In this document: positions 18,065 through 27,487 of the stretch, piece after piece
Numbering within the stretch: position 1 is the stretch's first letter
How the letters are laid out: each line of letters begins with the position of its first letter
From: Pseudooceanicola antarcticus
GTDB lineage: Bacteria; Pseudomonadota; Alphaproteobacteria; Rhodobacterales; Rhodobacteraceae
Reading direction: 5' to 3'
Length of the DNA: 64,000 bases
Assembly: GCF_900215355.1 (NCBI RefSeq)
Contig: NZ_OBEA01000001.1
Location: 496,001 to 560,000 of the forward strand
Made by a program: the position numbers and the translations under genes
Notes under the pieces: generated by a model
Databases searched by the model: none
Told to the model about the DNA's origin: nothing
The model's input: the letters and a program-made list of their open reading frames with translations, nothing else

Positions 18065-19159
18065 TCAGGCGGGCACTTCGGTGGTGTTCTTGTAAGGCGG
18101 CAGGCGGTCCTTGCCGGGGAAGTCCGGCAGGGCGCGCATGATGCGGCCGCGGGCTTCGATCCAGAAGCTGCCCAGAAGGGTCAGCAGCAGGCCGGTGCCG
18201 AGAAGGACGAAGATCCAGCTCTTGCCCTCGCCCGAGCGGTCGGTGAGGTAGATCAGCAGGAAGATCAGGTAGCCTATGCCCGCCGTCAGGAAGCTGCGGC
18301 GGTCCAGCACCACGGCCAGCAGGGTGACCAGGACAAGCGCCAGGGCCATCAGCCCGTAGCCAAGCCCCGGCCCCATCACCAGGAAGGTCTGGGCGATGGT
18401 GTTGACCAGCGCAGGCGCGGCCACCAGATGCAGCCAGAAGCCCGAGGAGCTGAGACGCCCCAGCCGGTGCGGGTCGCGCATGTCGAACCAGATGCCCCCG
18501 GCCAGCGCCGCGAGGCCAAGCACCAGGGTGCCCCAGGCCATGGCCGAGCCTTCGATCAGGTTGAAGGGATTGTCGCCGTCGTAGCCTGCGCTCATGGTCA
18601 GGGCGATCACCAGTCCGAAGCCGGTCAGGCCGATCAGGAACATGGTGAAGGGCACGCGGAAGGTACGGAACCACAGGCCAAGAGCCGCCGCCGTGATGGC
18701 GGCAATGGCCACCGCATGGACCACGTCGAAGACCGGATCGAAACGCGAGTAGCTGTAGCCTGCGATCGTGCTCTCCTGGTACCATTCGACGCTCAGCAGA
18801 TCCGCCGCGACCATCAGCACGGCGGTGCCGAAGGCGGTGACAAGCAGGATCGAGGGCAGCATCATCCGCCGGGTCAGGGTGAAATAGCGCGCCAGGAAAT
18901 AGAGCGCGACAATCGCCACCCCCATCACCACGGGGATGGAGGTCGCAATGGCCAGCCCGAAGGCACCCGTCAGCAGGATGCCCAGACCCACGGTCACGAA
19001 GATTTCCGAAAAGCCACGGAAGAGCTCGAAGGGCTCGTCCTCGGCCTGGCGCATGCCTGCGCGCGTCTCGGCCAGGGTCTTCAGCCCGGCGGCCTGCGCC
19101 TCGGTCAGCTGACCGGCGGCCACGGCGGCGCGCAGGTCCTCGGCGGTGATATCAGCCAT
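18065..19159 (-). CDS. Uncharacterised polytopic membrane protein between hslV and hslU
   Basis: A 364-residue protein not confidently assigned. The first 45 residues are soluble and helical, including a repeat-like pattern of small acidic helices ([19 protein letters not shown]). This is followed by about ten hydrophobic segments and a short charged tail ending [12 protein letters not shown]. The architecture resembles DUF2157-type membrane proteins (soluble N-terminal helix pair plus 8-10 helices), but I see no decisive motif. It overlaps hslV by 8 bp and is followed after 39 bp by hslU, so it is co-expressed with the protease. A heat-shock or membrane-stress role is conceivable but unproven. 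Confidence 0.75.
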   Translation of the reverse strand: MADITAEDLRAAVAAGQLTEAQAAGLKTLAETRAGMRQAEDEPFELFRGFSEIFVTVGLGILLTGAFGLAIATSIPVVMGVAIVALYFLARYFTLTRRMMLPSILLVTAFGTAVLMVAADLLSVEWYQESTIAGYSYSRFDPVFDVVHAVAIAAITAAALGLWFRTFRVPFTMFLIGLTGFGLVIALTMSAGYDGDNPFNLIEGSAMAWGTLVLGLAALAGGIWFDMRDPHRLGRLSSSGFWLHLVAAPALVNTIAQTFLVMGPGLGYGLMALALVLVTLLAVVLDRRSFLTAGIGYLIFLLIYLTDRSGEGKSWIFVLLGTGLLLTLLGSFWIEARGRIMRALPDFPGKDRLPPYKNTTEVPA

Positions 19160-19709
19160 CTATGACCTCGACCGTCAGCTTGCCGTTGGTATAGACGCAG
19201 ATGTCGCTGGCGATATCCATCGCGCGGCGGGCGATCTGCTCGGCGTCGTCCACGTGATCGTAGAGGCCGCGCGCGGCGGCCAGGGCAAAGTTCCCGCCCG
19301 AGCCGATGGCGGCGATGTCATTCTCGGGCTCCAGCACGTCACCGGCGCCGGTGATCACGAACAGGTCCTTGCCGTCGGTGACGATCAGCATCGCTTCCAG
19401 CTTTTGCAGGTACTTGTCGGTGCGCCAGTCCTTGGCCAGCTCGACGCTTGCGCGGGCCAGCTGGCCGGGCGTGGCCTCCAGCTTTGTTTCCAGCCGCTCC
19501 AGCAGGGTGAAGGCATCGGCGGTCGAGCCCGCGAAGCCGCAAACCACGTCGTAGCCGCCGGGGCTGAGACGGCGTACCTTCTTCGCCGTGCCCTTGATCA
19601 CCGTCTGCCCAAGAGAGACCTGGCCGTCGCCCGCCACCACCACGCGCCCGCCCTTGCGAACGCCGATGATCGTGGTGCCGTGCCAGCCGGGAAAGTCGCT
19701 TTCTGCCAT
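19152..19709 (-). CDS. hslV: ATP-dependent protease peptidase subunit HslV
   Basis: A 185-residue proteasome-like threonine protease that forms the double hexamer of HslVU. The catalytic threonine is T12 in [14 protein letters not shown], so an 11-residue propeptide must be removed, typical of alphaproteobacteria; E. coli loses only the initiator methionine. [16 protein letters not shown] with the conserved lysine and [15 protein letters not shown] near residue 137 are signatures. It is preceded by a heat-shock-like promoter and overlaps the next gene by 8 bp. Confidence 0.97.
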   Translation of the reverse strand: MAESDFPGWHGTTIIGVRKGGRVVVAGDGQVSLGQTVIKGTAKKVRRLSPGGYDVVCGFAGSTADAFTLLERLETKLEATPGQLARASVELAKDWRTDKYLQKLEAMLIVTDGKDLFVITGAGDVLEPENDIAAIGSGGNFALAAARGLYDHVDDAEQIARRAMDIASDICVYTNGKLTVEVIDG

Positions 19710-19736
19710 GTCTCACTCCTTTGGTCTGACAGGCTA

Positions 19737-19764
19737 TATGAGGGCCATGGCCCTTCGGGGCAAG
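19737..19764 (-). promoter_or_regulatory. Candidate sigma-32 (RpoH) heat-shock promoter of hslV
   Basis: On the minus strand CTTGCCC (19764-19758) and CCCTCATA (19744-19737) are separated by 13 bp, close to the RpoH consensus CTTGAAA-N11-16-CCCCATNT. It is placed 28-55 bp before the hslV start codon. hslVU is a classic RpoH target. Confidence 0.5.
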
Positions 19765-19811
19765 GCGGGCCGCCCCTTGCCCGCGTTTCCCCGCCAGCCT
19801 AGCGTGGCGGA

Positions 19812-20765
19812 ATGGAGCCGTCCCGTGACTTTCGTCTTTACCTTTCCCATCCGCTGATCCGGGGCACCGAGGCCGGGACCCATGGCTTCCTGACCCGTCT
19901 CTGCCGCGTGCTCGAGGCGCATGGGCACCGGGTGGAGTTGCTGCGCACCGGCCCCGAGGCGCGGGCCCATGCCCATGAGCATCCGGGCTGGGCGATGTTT
20001 CACATGGAACACCCGACCCACCAGCAGGCGCTGGTCTTCCGCAAGGTCTACCACGCGCCCTTCTGGGCCATCGAGCGCGTCGCCGAGCGCTGGCGCTGGC
20101 CCGTCGCCGATGCCCGCTTCCCGCGCCGCAAGGTGGACGCCAGGGAGGCCGCCCGCTTCTACGCGCGCTGGCAACGCAAGCTCTTCGGAAAGCTGCCGCA
20201 GCAGGCCAGCCGCGAGGGCTTTGTATATATCCCCCTGCAGGGCCGCCTGCTGGATCACCGCAGCTTCCAGGACCGCTCTCCGATCGAGATGCTGGAATGG
20301 ACGCTGGAGCGTGAGAAAACCCGCCCCCTGCTGGCCACCCTGCATCCGAAGGAAAGCTACACCCCCGAAGAGCTGACCGCGCTCGAGGATCTCTGCCGCC
20401 GCTTTCCCCGCCTGCAGCTGGTCGAGCGCCCGATGGAGCAGATGTTGCAGCGCTGCGACTACGTGGTGACGCAGAACAGCTCGGCCGCGTTCTTTGGTTT
20501 CTTCTTCGGGAAGCCGGCGGTCACCTTCGCGCAGATCGACTTCCACCACATCTGCCTCGGCCCCTGGGCCTTTGACTGGGCGGCGGAATATGCCCCCGCT
20601 TATGACCGCTACATCTGGTGGTTCTGGCAGCAGAACTGCATAAATACGGGCGCTCCCGATGCCGAGCAGCAGATTGCGGCGCGGCTGGCGCGCTGCGGTG
20701 TCGAGATGTCCCTGCCAGAGGCGGCAAAGCAAAAGGGCGCCCCGCATGGGACGCCCTCTGCCTAA
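19812..20765 (+). CDS. Uncharacterised protein, possibly glycosyltransferase- or capsule-synthesis-like
   Basis: A 317-residue soluble protein without signal peptide or membrane segment. Two halves can be seen. The first has an N-terminal beta-alpha unit (FRLYLSHPLIRGTEAGTHGF) and many aromatic and basic residues. The second has LLATLHPKESYTPEE followed by CDYVVTQNSSAAFFGFFFGK and PAVTF, a pattern seen in the C-terminal domain of GT-B and KpsC/KpsS capsule proteins (a buried strand, an N-S-S turn, then G-K-P). This resemblance is my inference; no catalytic residue is certain. It is convergent with trxA, whose terminator overlaps its last codons. Confidence 0.6.
   Translation: MEPSRDFRLYLSHPLIRGTEAGTHGFLTRLCRVLEAHGHRVELLRTGPEARAHAHEHPGWAMFHMEHPTHQQALVFRKVYHAPFWAIERVAERWRWPVADARFPRRKVDAREAARFYARWQRKLFGKLPQQASREGFVYIPLQGRLLDHRSFQDRSPIEMLEWTLEREKTRPLLATLHPKESYTPEELTALEDLCRRFPRLQLVERPMEQMLQRCDYVVTQNSSAAFFGFFFGKPAVTFAQIDFHHICLGPWAFDWAAEYAPAYDRYIWWFWQQNCINTGAPDAEQQIAARLARCGVEMSLPEAAKQKGAPHGTPSA
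20731..20757 (-). terminator. Rho-independent terminator of trxA
   Basis: On the minus strand AGGGCGTCCC and GGGGCGCCCT pair around a 4-nt loop (ATGC), followed by TTTT. It lies inside the last codons of the convergent plus-strand gene. Confidence 0.75.
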
Positions 20766-20784
20766 AGTCCGGAAACCGTCAGGC

Positions 20785-21105
20785 TCAGATCGACTCGTCG
20801 ATCCAGCTCTGCAGCGCGGCCTTGGGGGCGGCGCCGGTGCGGTTGGAAACGATCTCGCCATCCTTGAAGATGAACAGCGCGGGAATGCCGCGCACGCCCA
20901 TGGACATCACGGAGTTCGGGTTGCTGTCGGCGTCGACTTTCACGACCTTCAGCTTGCCCGCCATCTCTTCCGAGATCTCTTCGAGCGCCGGCCCGATCTG
21001 CTTGCAGGGGCCGCACCATTCGGCCCAGATATCCACCAGCACAGGGCCTTCGGCGTTCTTCACTTCGGCTTCAAAAGTCTCATCGGTAACGGCAACGGTA
21101 GCCAT
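20785..21105 (-). CDS. trxA: Thioredoxin
   Basis: A 106-residue cytoplasmic thioredoxin. The redox motif WCGPC is at residues 30-34, with the preceding VDIWAEW strand and the cis-proline loop GIPALF near residue 73. The length is standard and there is no signal peptide. It follows addA by 57 bp; the addB-addA-trxA order is frequent in Rhodobacteraceae. Confidence 0.97.
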   Translation of the reverse strand: MATVAVTDETFEAEVKNAEGPVLVDIWAEWCGPCKQIGPALEEISEEMAGKLKVVKVDADSNPNSVMSMGVRGIPALFIFKDGEIVSNRTGAAPKAALQSWIDESI

Positions 21106-21162
21106 AATCTCGTCTCCATCGAGGGAATGTTGAACCGAAACTAGGTATCCCCCGAGGCCGGG

Positions 21163-24100
21163 TCAAGCGGGGGGCGTGCGACGCAAGGCAGCCATGACGA
21201 GATCGTCAGGCAGTGACGTCAGGGAAGCGTTCCGCGTCCACAGCAGCCCGGTGCGGATGCGATGGTCAGGATAGATCTGCCTGAGCGCTGCCAGATAGGC
21301 GCCCATCTGCCGTTTCAGCCCTTCCGGCACCTCTTCGGGCGTCGCGGGGATGGTGACGTTGGTCTTGAAGTCCACCGCCCAGATTTCCTCCGGGGTGACG
21401 ATCAGCCGGTCGATGATGCCGTGGATGCGTCGGCCGCCCAGCTCTTCCAGCGGGGCCGAGATGCTGACCTCGGCCAGGGCCTCTCCGGTGAAGAACCGCG
21501 CGGTGGCTGGGCCGGTCAGCACGTTCTGGGCCTCGGCCAGCAGCAGGGCGATCTCGGCCGGTTCGGCCCGGTCGGGCCCCTGCGACAGCAGGGCCTCGGC
21601 TATGGCGGGGCGGTCGGTCTCGGCCAGATCGGCCAGGTGTTCCAGCAGCAGGTGGACCTGCCGCCCGCGCCGCTTGGCGGCGTCTTCGTCCAGCCCCTCT
21701 TCGCCGGGCAGTGCCTTGGCGCCTTCCAACTGAGAGGGCGAAAGCGTCTGTTCCGGCCCCTCGGCATGGGGCGCATGGGCCTCGGCCCAGCCGGGCAGCG
21801 CGGGCAGGCTCTCCGCCGGGGGCAGGTTGCCGGTCATCTCGAGGCCCGCCCAATCGCCGTTCTCCAGCCGCAGGCCATCGCCGCCGGGCATCGGCGCGAC
21901 CTCTGCGCCCATCTCCTGCATCTGCTCGGCGATGCGGGCGTACCAGTCGCTGTTGTCCTTGGCGATCTTGCCGGCGCCACAGACGATCAGCCATTTCTCG
22001 GCCCGCGTCATGGCGACGTAGAGCAGCCGGTCCAGCTCTTCGGCCCGGCGTTCGGCGCGGATGTCGCGGGCGTCGCGCAGGGCCTGCGGCTCCTCGTCCT
22101 TCGACATGGCCCAAAGCGGTTGGTCATCGGTCGGCACGACCTTGGTGCGGTCCTGCGCAGGCGAGTTCAGGCTGTCGGGCAGGATCACCACCGGGCTTTC
22201 CAGGCCCTTGGCGCCATGCACCGTCATCACCCGGATCTGGTCCGACGCGCTGTCGGCCTGCCGCTTGATCTGCAGCTCGTCCGCCTCCATCCACACCAGG
22301 AAGCCGGTCAGGCTGGGGATCTCGGTCTGCTCGTAAATCAGCGCCTGGTCCAGCAGGGCGTCCAGACCATCCTCGGCCTCGCTCCCCAGCCGTCCCAACA
22401 GGCGGCGCCGTCCCTCGTGGCGGGTCAGCAGCCGTTCGATCAGGTCGTAGGGGCGCAGGAAGTCGGCATTGTCGCGCATGTCGCGCAGCAGGGCGATCTC
22501 GGTCGCGTAGCGCTGGGGCGCGGCCTCCATCGCCTCCCAGAGGGTACTACGCCCCCTGCCCTGCGCCAGGTCGAAGAGCCGCTGCTCGTCCCAGCCGAAG
22601 AGCGGCGATTTCAGCACGGCGGCAAGGCTCAGATCATCCTGCGGCAGGGCGAGGAAGTTGAGCAGCGCGGTGACATCGCGCACCGCCAGTTCGGCGGCGA
22701 CCTTCAGGCGGTCGGCCCCGGCGATCGGCAGGCCCAGCTCCTTGCAGGCGGCGATGATATGGGGGAAGGCGCCCGAACGTCGGCGCACCAGGATCATGAT
22801 ATCGCCGGGCCGCAGGGGGCGGGCGTTGTAGCTGCCGCTATGGCCGATTTCCTGCGGGATCGGCGTGCCCTCGTCCAGCATCCGCTTGATTTCACTGGCG
22901 ATCTGGCGGGCCAGCAGGACGTTGTGGTTGTTCTGGCCGGGCTTGTCGACCGGGTCCCACCAATCCTCTTTCTCTTCCTTGCCGGGCTTCTCGACCAGCG
23001 GCCAGAGATCCACCCGCCCCGGCATCCGGTCCTTGAAGGCCTTGTGGCGCTGGTCGGTGGTGAAGCCCGCCGCCTCGCGCCCGTCGAAGACGCGGTCGAC
23101 CAACGTCAGGATCGAATGGGCAGAGCGGAAGGAATATTCCAGCTCCAGCACCTGCAGCGGTTGCCCCGTCTCGGCCAGCTGCGCCCCGAAGCCGTCGCGC
23201 ATGCGGTCGAAGCCCGAGGGGTCGGCCCCCTGGAACGAGTAGATCGACTGCTTCTTGTCGCCCACCACGAAGATCGTCCGCGTCACGTCATCCCGCGCGC
23301 CGGAGCCCGAGGTGAACTCGCGCGCCAGGGCGGAAATCACCTGCCATTGCACCGGGCTGGTGTCCTGGGCCTCGTCCACCAGGATGTGGTCGATGCCGCC
23401 ATCCAGCCGCCAGAGCACCCATTGCGAGACCATGGTGTCGGTCAGCAGGTCGCGGGTCTTCAGGATCAGGTCGTCGAAATCCAGCCAGCCGCGCGCCTCC
23501 TTCGCCGCCGCGTAGCGTGGCAGGAAGGCGCGGGCGAAATCATGCAGCACCACGGCGCGGTCACGGGCCAGCAGGCCGACCCGCAGGGCGCGCACCTCGG
23601 CGACACGGGTCTGCCAATCCTCGAGCTCGGGCATCAGGTGGGCATGGGCCTTCTTCACCGCCGCACCGGGGAAGCGGGACGAGGGGCTGTAGGGCTCTTT
23701 CGCGCCCGATCCGGTGAGGAAGACATCTTCCAGCACCGCCAGCGCAGCAAGACCCGGCCCGTCGATCCCCTGCAACTTCTGCCGCGCGGTCTCGTCGCCC
23801 TTGGTGGTGCCAGAGCGCAGGGCCTCAAGAAGCCGGGGCAGCAGGTCCATGTCCTGCGGGGTGAAGGCCTGGGCCAGCAGGTCCTCGGCGGTCAGGCCCG
23901 CGGGCAGGCCTAGCTGGGCCTCAAGCGCGGAGGCATCGAAGGGCGCATCGAAGAGGTCACGGTGCTTGGCGATCTCGGCGGAAAGGTCGCGGAAGTTCTC
24001 ATCCGTCATCATCAGCGCGGCGCGTTCCAGCACCTGCGCCTCTGCGCTGTCCGAGATCTGCTCGACCACGGCGTCGCGCAGGATCAGGGCGTTGCGGTCG

Positions 24101-24543
24101 TCGACCTCCTGGAACTGCGGAGACACCCCGGCTTCCAGCGGGAAGCGCCGCAGCAGCGCGGCGCAGAACGAGTGGATGGTCTGGATCTTCAGCCCGCCCG
24201 GCGTCTCGATGGCGCTGGCAAAGAGCGTGCGCGCCTGGGCCAGGCGCGCACCGTCGATGACATCCTCGACGCCAAGCCGCTGCAAGGCCTCGCGCAGGGC
24301 GGCATCGTCCAGCATCGCCCATTCGCCGAGGCGCTGGAACAGCCGGTTCTGCATCTCGGAGGCCGCTGCCTTGGTATAGGTCAGGCACAGGATGTTCTGC
24401 GGCGAGACCCCGCCCAGCAGAAGCCGCGCCACGCGGTCGGTCAGCACGCGGGTCTTGCCCGAGCCCGCATTGGCCGACAGCCAGGTCGAGCGCAGCGGTT
24501 CCGCCGCGCGGATCTGCCGGTCGGAGGCCGGATCACGCTTCAT
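21163..24543 (-). CDS. addA: Double-strand break repair helicase-nuclease AddA
   Basis: A 1126-residue UvrD-type helicase fused to a RecB-type nuclease, the alphaproteobacterial counterpart of RecB. Walker A ANAGSGKT is at residues 24-31. FDDLILKTRDLL and HILVDEAQDTSPVQWQVI (helicase motif II) and VMTVHGAKGLESPVVILPD (motif V) follow in order. The C-terminal PD-(D/E)XK nuclease has GIIDRLIVTPEEIWAVDFKTN near residue 1065. The ATG at 24543 is preferred over a TTG two codons upstream because GGAG lies 7 nt before it. It overlaps the end of addB by 11 bp, as expected for stoichiometric synthesis. Confidence 0.95.
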   Translation of the reverse strand: MKRDPASDRQIRAAEPLRSTWLSANAGSGKTRVLTDRVARLLLGGVSPQNILCLTYTKAAASEMQNRLFQRLGEWAMLDDAALREALQRLGVEDVIDGARLAQARTLFASAIETPGGLKIQTIHSFCAALLRRFPLEAGVSPQFQEVDDRNALILRDAVVEQISDSAEAQVLERAALMMTDENFRDLSAEIAKHRDLFDAPFDASALEAQLGLPAGLTAEDLLAQAFTPQDMDLLPRLLEALRSGTTKGDETARQKLQGIDGPGLAALAVLEDVFLTGSGAKEPYSPSSRFPGAAVKKAHAHLMPELEDWQTRVAEVRALRVGLLARDRAVVLHDFARAFLPRYAAAKEARGWLDFDDLILKTRDLLTDTMVSQWVLWRLDGGIDHILVDEAQDTSPVQWQVISALAREFTSGSGARDDVTRTIFVVGDKKQSIYSFQGADPSGFDRMRDGFGAQLAETGQPLQVLELEYSFRSAHSILTLVDRVFDGREAAGFTTDQRHKAFKDRMPGRVDLWPLVEKPGKEEKEDWWDPVDKPGQNNHNVLLARQIASEIKRMLDEGTPIPQEIGHSGSYNARPLRPGDIMILVRRRSGAFPHIIAACKELGLPIAGADRLKVAAELAVRDVTALLNFLALPQDDLSLAAVLKSPLFGWDEQRLFDLAQGRGRSTLWEAMEAAPQRYATEIALLRDMRDNADFLRPYDLIERLLTRHEGRRRLLGRLGSEAEDGLDALLDQALIYEQTEIPSLTGFLVWMEADELQIKRQADSASDQIRVMTVHGAKGLESPVVILPDSLNSPAQDRTKVVPTDDQPLWAMSKDEEPQALRDARDIRAERRAEELDRLLYVAMTRAEKWLIVCGAGKIAKDNSDWYARIAEQMQEMGAEVAPMPGGDGLRLENGDWAGLEMTGNLPPAESLPALPGWAEAHAPHAEGPEQTLSPSQLEGAKALPGEEGLDEDAAKRRGRQVHLLLEHLADLAETDRPAIAEALLSQGPDRAEPAEIALLLAEAQNVLTGPATARFFTGEALAEVSISAPLEELGGRRIHGIIDRLIVTPEEIWAVDFKTNVTIPATPEEVPEGLKRQMGAYLAALRQIYPDHRIRTGLLWTRNASLTSLPDDLVMAALRRTPPA

Positions 24544-27487
24544 GGCCAAACTCCATGCTCAGGGGCCGTAGGTCCGGCGCATCGCTGTCTTCCCATTCGC
24601 CATGGCGCGACAGCTGGTCGTAATCGCCGGCGCGGTTCATCTCTTCCATGGCGCGGCGCGCGGTGTAGCCGCGTTCAGGCTCAAGCCAGGCGCGGGCGAG
24701 CTCGGTGAAGTTTTCCCAGACGGTGCCGGGGGGCTCGTCGCCGAGGGGGGCGGGCACCTCCTTGGGGTTGGTGCCAAGGCCGATGTAGACCGCCTGCGCC
24801 ACGGGACGGGGGCCGAGGTCGCCGAAACCCGCGCGCTCGGCGATGGCGGCTTCCAGCAGCAGCTGCTTGTCGAAGGTCTTTTGCTGCGCCTCGCTGGGCG
24901 GCGTGCCGGTCTTGTAGTCGAACAGATGCACGCGGCCATGGGTGTCGAGGTCGACCCGGTCGGCCTTGGCGGACAGGGTGAAGCCCAGCTCGCGGATCTC
25001 GGCCTTGCCGGTCTTCTCGGTGAAGACCTGAAGCGCCTCGGCCTGCCGTGCCTCTTCGCCGCGCAGGAACCAGTCGGCGTTGCGATCCAGCCGCGCCCGC
25101 CAGAGCGCGCGGGCCTCGCCCCAGGGTACATCGCGGTCCAGCACCTCCGAGACCGTGGACAGCAGCGCCGCACGAGTCAGGCTGATCCTGCCCTCGTTGA
25201 CGCCCTGCACGAAGGTTTCGATGGCGGTATGCGAGACGATGCCCCGCATCATCGCATCCGGGTCGCGCATCAGCGGGTTGAGCCGCCGCAGCCGCAGGAT
25301 GCGCTTGGCGTAGATCGCGTAAGGGTCGCGGATCAGGGTGCGGATATCGGTCACCCAAAGCTCGCGCGGGCGCGCGGCGACGGGCGGCGCGGGGCTGGGC
25401 CTTGGCGCACGGGGGGCGGAGACCGGCGCCTCGACGCCACGCACCAGCCCCAGCCAATGGGCCCCGCGCGCCTCCATGGCGGCCAGGGCCCCTGGCCCGC
25501 CCTGCCCCGGCAGGCCCGAAAGCAGGTTGGTCAGGCGGTTCAGCCAGCGCGAGGGCACCGTCTCGGCATCCTGGTTGCGCAGGGCGCGGGTCAGCCAGAC
25601 CTCTTTCGCCGCGACCGCCTGCTGGAAGTCATGCGCCGAGAGGCCGATCTTGCGCTCGGGCAGAAGCAGGCCCGCATCCTTGCGCATCTGCCGGTTCAGC
25701 CAGGGGTCGGGCTGGGTCGCCTCGGGCCAGGAGCCCTCGTTCAGGCCACCCAGGATCACCACGTCGGCGCCCTGCACGCGGGCCTCCAGCGTGCCCCAGA
25801 TCAGCACGCGGGGGTGGGGCTCATCGGGGTTGCGCACCTCTTCGGTGCCCAGGATCGCGCTGGCCAGGTCGCCGTAGTCGCGGGCGGTGAAGACATCGCC
25901 ATGGGGGGCGTCCTGGGCCAGTTTCTCCATCACCCTGAGGGCGGCGGTGCCTTCGTCCTTGTCCCAGAGCGCGCCTGTGCCCTCGGGCGCGGTACCGCGT
26001 GACAGGGTCTCGGCCAGGGCGCGGTGCTGGGCCACGCGGGTTTCCAGCGCCACCGGGCCGGGCTCGGCCGTGGTGAAGGCCCATTGGCACAGCCAGTCGG
26101 CCCAGGGTTCGGCCAGCGGCAGATGCTGCCTTTCGACGAAGGCGCGGATGTCCTCTGGGCCGGGATGGGGGCGGGCCTCGCGGCGCAGGTAAAGCTCCAG
26201 CCGCCGGGTCAGTTCCAGGTGGGGGCCGCGATCCTGGCCGGTATGGGTCAGCGGATGTTTCAGCAATGCCAACATCTTGACCGCTGTCGGGGGCGCGTCG
26301 AACAGATCCGCCACTTGCCGCAGCAACCGCCCCGGGGGCGTGGTCTGCAAGGGCGTCCCGGCGGAGTCATCGGGCAGGATCCCCCAGCGGGTCAGCGCGG
26401 CCGAGACCTGCCGGGTCAGGCTGCGGTCCGGGGTGATCAGCGCGGCGACCTCGCCGCTTTCGGCGGCATGGCGCAGGCGCAGGGCGATGGCCATGGCCTC
26501 GGCCCGCGGGCCGGGCGCCTTGATCAGCGTGACCCCTTCAAGCGGCGGCTCCAGCGCACCGAGGCCGGGGCCTTCCTCGAGCCATTGGTGGGTCACCGGC
26601 GCCGGGCGCATCGCCAGCGAGACCAGGCGGTTGCGCGCCGGGTGGCAGGCGGCCTCGGCCCAGGGCCGCACGTCAGAGGGCTCAAGCCCCAGGCCCAGCA
26701 TCAGCTTGCGGAAGCGGAACTGGGGGTGGTCCTCGCCGGTCAGCGGATCGTCCAGCTGTTCCCAGATCGCCTGCGGCAGGTCGAAGTCGAAACCGGGCAG
26801 CAGCACCGCGCCTTGCGGCAGCCGCGCCACGGCCTGCATCAGCAGGTGCGTGGCCCCACGAGAGCCGGTGGAGCCCGCAAGGATCACCGGGTGCTGCGGC
26901 GGCGCGGCGTCCCATTCGGCGATGAGCGTTTCCACCACGCGGCGCTGGCGTTCCTCGGGGTCGGGCAGGTCATCGGCGCGCGGCACCTGGCCGACGATCT
27001 CGAGGAAGCGTTGTGCCCGCGCCCAGTGGCCGGAGAGGTCCGAGACATCGAGCGCCGCGATATCTTCCAGCGTCACCCGCTCGCCCTGCATCTCGTCCAG
27101 CAGCCGGGCGAGGCTGTCGGCCAGGTCATAGAGCGCGGCGCGCGGCGCCAGGTCGGGCTCGGCATCCAGCAGGGCCGAGATCAGGCGGATGAGCTCCAGC
27201 CGCCTGCGGATCGCAGAGACCGAGGGCGGTATGGGGGCGCGGCAATCCAGGTCGGTCAGCAGGTCGACGCGGGGCAGGAGGCCCGCCGGGCCGGTGTCGA
27301 AGATCCGCCGGATGCGGCGGCGCATCCGCTGGGTGTTGACGATGATCTGCACCCGCGCGCGCTGGTGCGGCGGGGCATCGCCAAGCCGTGCCTCCAGCCC
27401 GGCCAGCAGGTCGGCGGGGAAGTCCGAGCCCGGCGGCAGGCCGAAAAGGCGCGGGCCGGGGGTGTCGAAGAGGCGCAGGTCAGTCAT
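24533..27487 (-). CDS. addB: Double-strand break repair protein AddB
   Basis: A 984-residue partner of AddA. The N-terminal half is a degenerate helicase fold (VILAGSTGSRGATHLL near residue 226). The middle contains VILGGLNEGSWPEATQPDPW, a strongly conserved AddB motif. The C-terminal nuclease has LSAKADRVD and HLFDYKTGTPPSEAQ with the acidic and lysine residues of the PD-(D/E)XK site. No cysteine occurs in the C-terminal half, so the iron-sulfur staple of Bacillus AddB is absent, as I would expect for the alphaproteobacterial form. The start chosen gives MTDLRLFDTPGPRLFGLPPG and overlaps the nucleotidyltransferase gene by 8 bp. Confidence 0.94.
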   Translation of the reverse strand: MTDLRLFDTPGPRLFGLPPGSDFPADLLAGLEARLGDAPPHQRARVQIIVNTQRMRRRIRRIFDTGPAGLLPRVDLLTDLDCRAPIPPSVSAIRRRLELIRLISALLDAEPDLAPRAALYDLADSLARLLDEMQGERVTLEDIAALDVSDLSGHWARAQRFLEIVGQVPRADDLPDPEERQRRVVETLIAEWDAAPPQHPVILAGSTGSRGATHLLMQAVARLPQGAVLLPGFDFDLPQAIWEQLDDPLTGEDHPQFRFRKLMLGLGLEPSDVRPWAEAACHPARNRLVSLAMRPAPVTHQWLEEGPGLGALEPPLEGVTLIKAPGPRAEAMAIALRLRHAAESGEVAALITPDRSLTRQVSAALTRWGILPDDSAGTPLQTTPPGRLLRQVADLFDAPPTAVKMLALLKHPLTHTGQDRGPHLELTRRLELYLRREARPHPGPEDIRAFVERQHLPLAEPWADWLCQWAFTTAEPGPVALETRVAQHRALAETLSRGTAPEGTGALWDKDEGTAALRVMEKLAQDAPHGDVFTARDYGDLASAILGTEEVRNPDEPHPRVLIWGTLEARVQGADVVILGGLNEGSWPEATQPDPWLNRQMRKDAGLLLPERKIGLSAHDFQQAVAAKEVWLTRALRNQDAETVPSRWLNRLTNLLSGLPGQGGPGALAAMEARGAHWLGLVRGVEAPVSAPRAPRPSPAPPVAARPRELWVTDIRTLIRDPYAIYAKRILRLRRLNPLMRDPDAMMRGIVSHTAIETFVQGVNEGRISLTRAALLSTVSEVLDRDVPWGEARALWRARLDRNADWFLRGEEARQAEALQVFTEKTGKAEIRELGFTLSAKADRVDLDTHGRVHLFDYKTGTPPSEAQQKTFDKQLLLEAAIAERAGFGDLGPRPVAQAVYIGLGTNPKEVPAPLGDEPPGTVWENFTELARAWLEPERGYTARRAMEEMNRAGDYDQLSRHGEWEDSDAPDLRPLSMEFGHEA

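Noticed and set aside
19996-20011. TGTTTCACATGGAACA, a parS-like sequence
   Set aside because: Two mismatches break the palindrome, and the site is 12 kb from the origin inside a gene; too weak to call.
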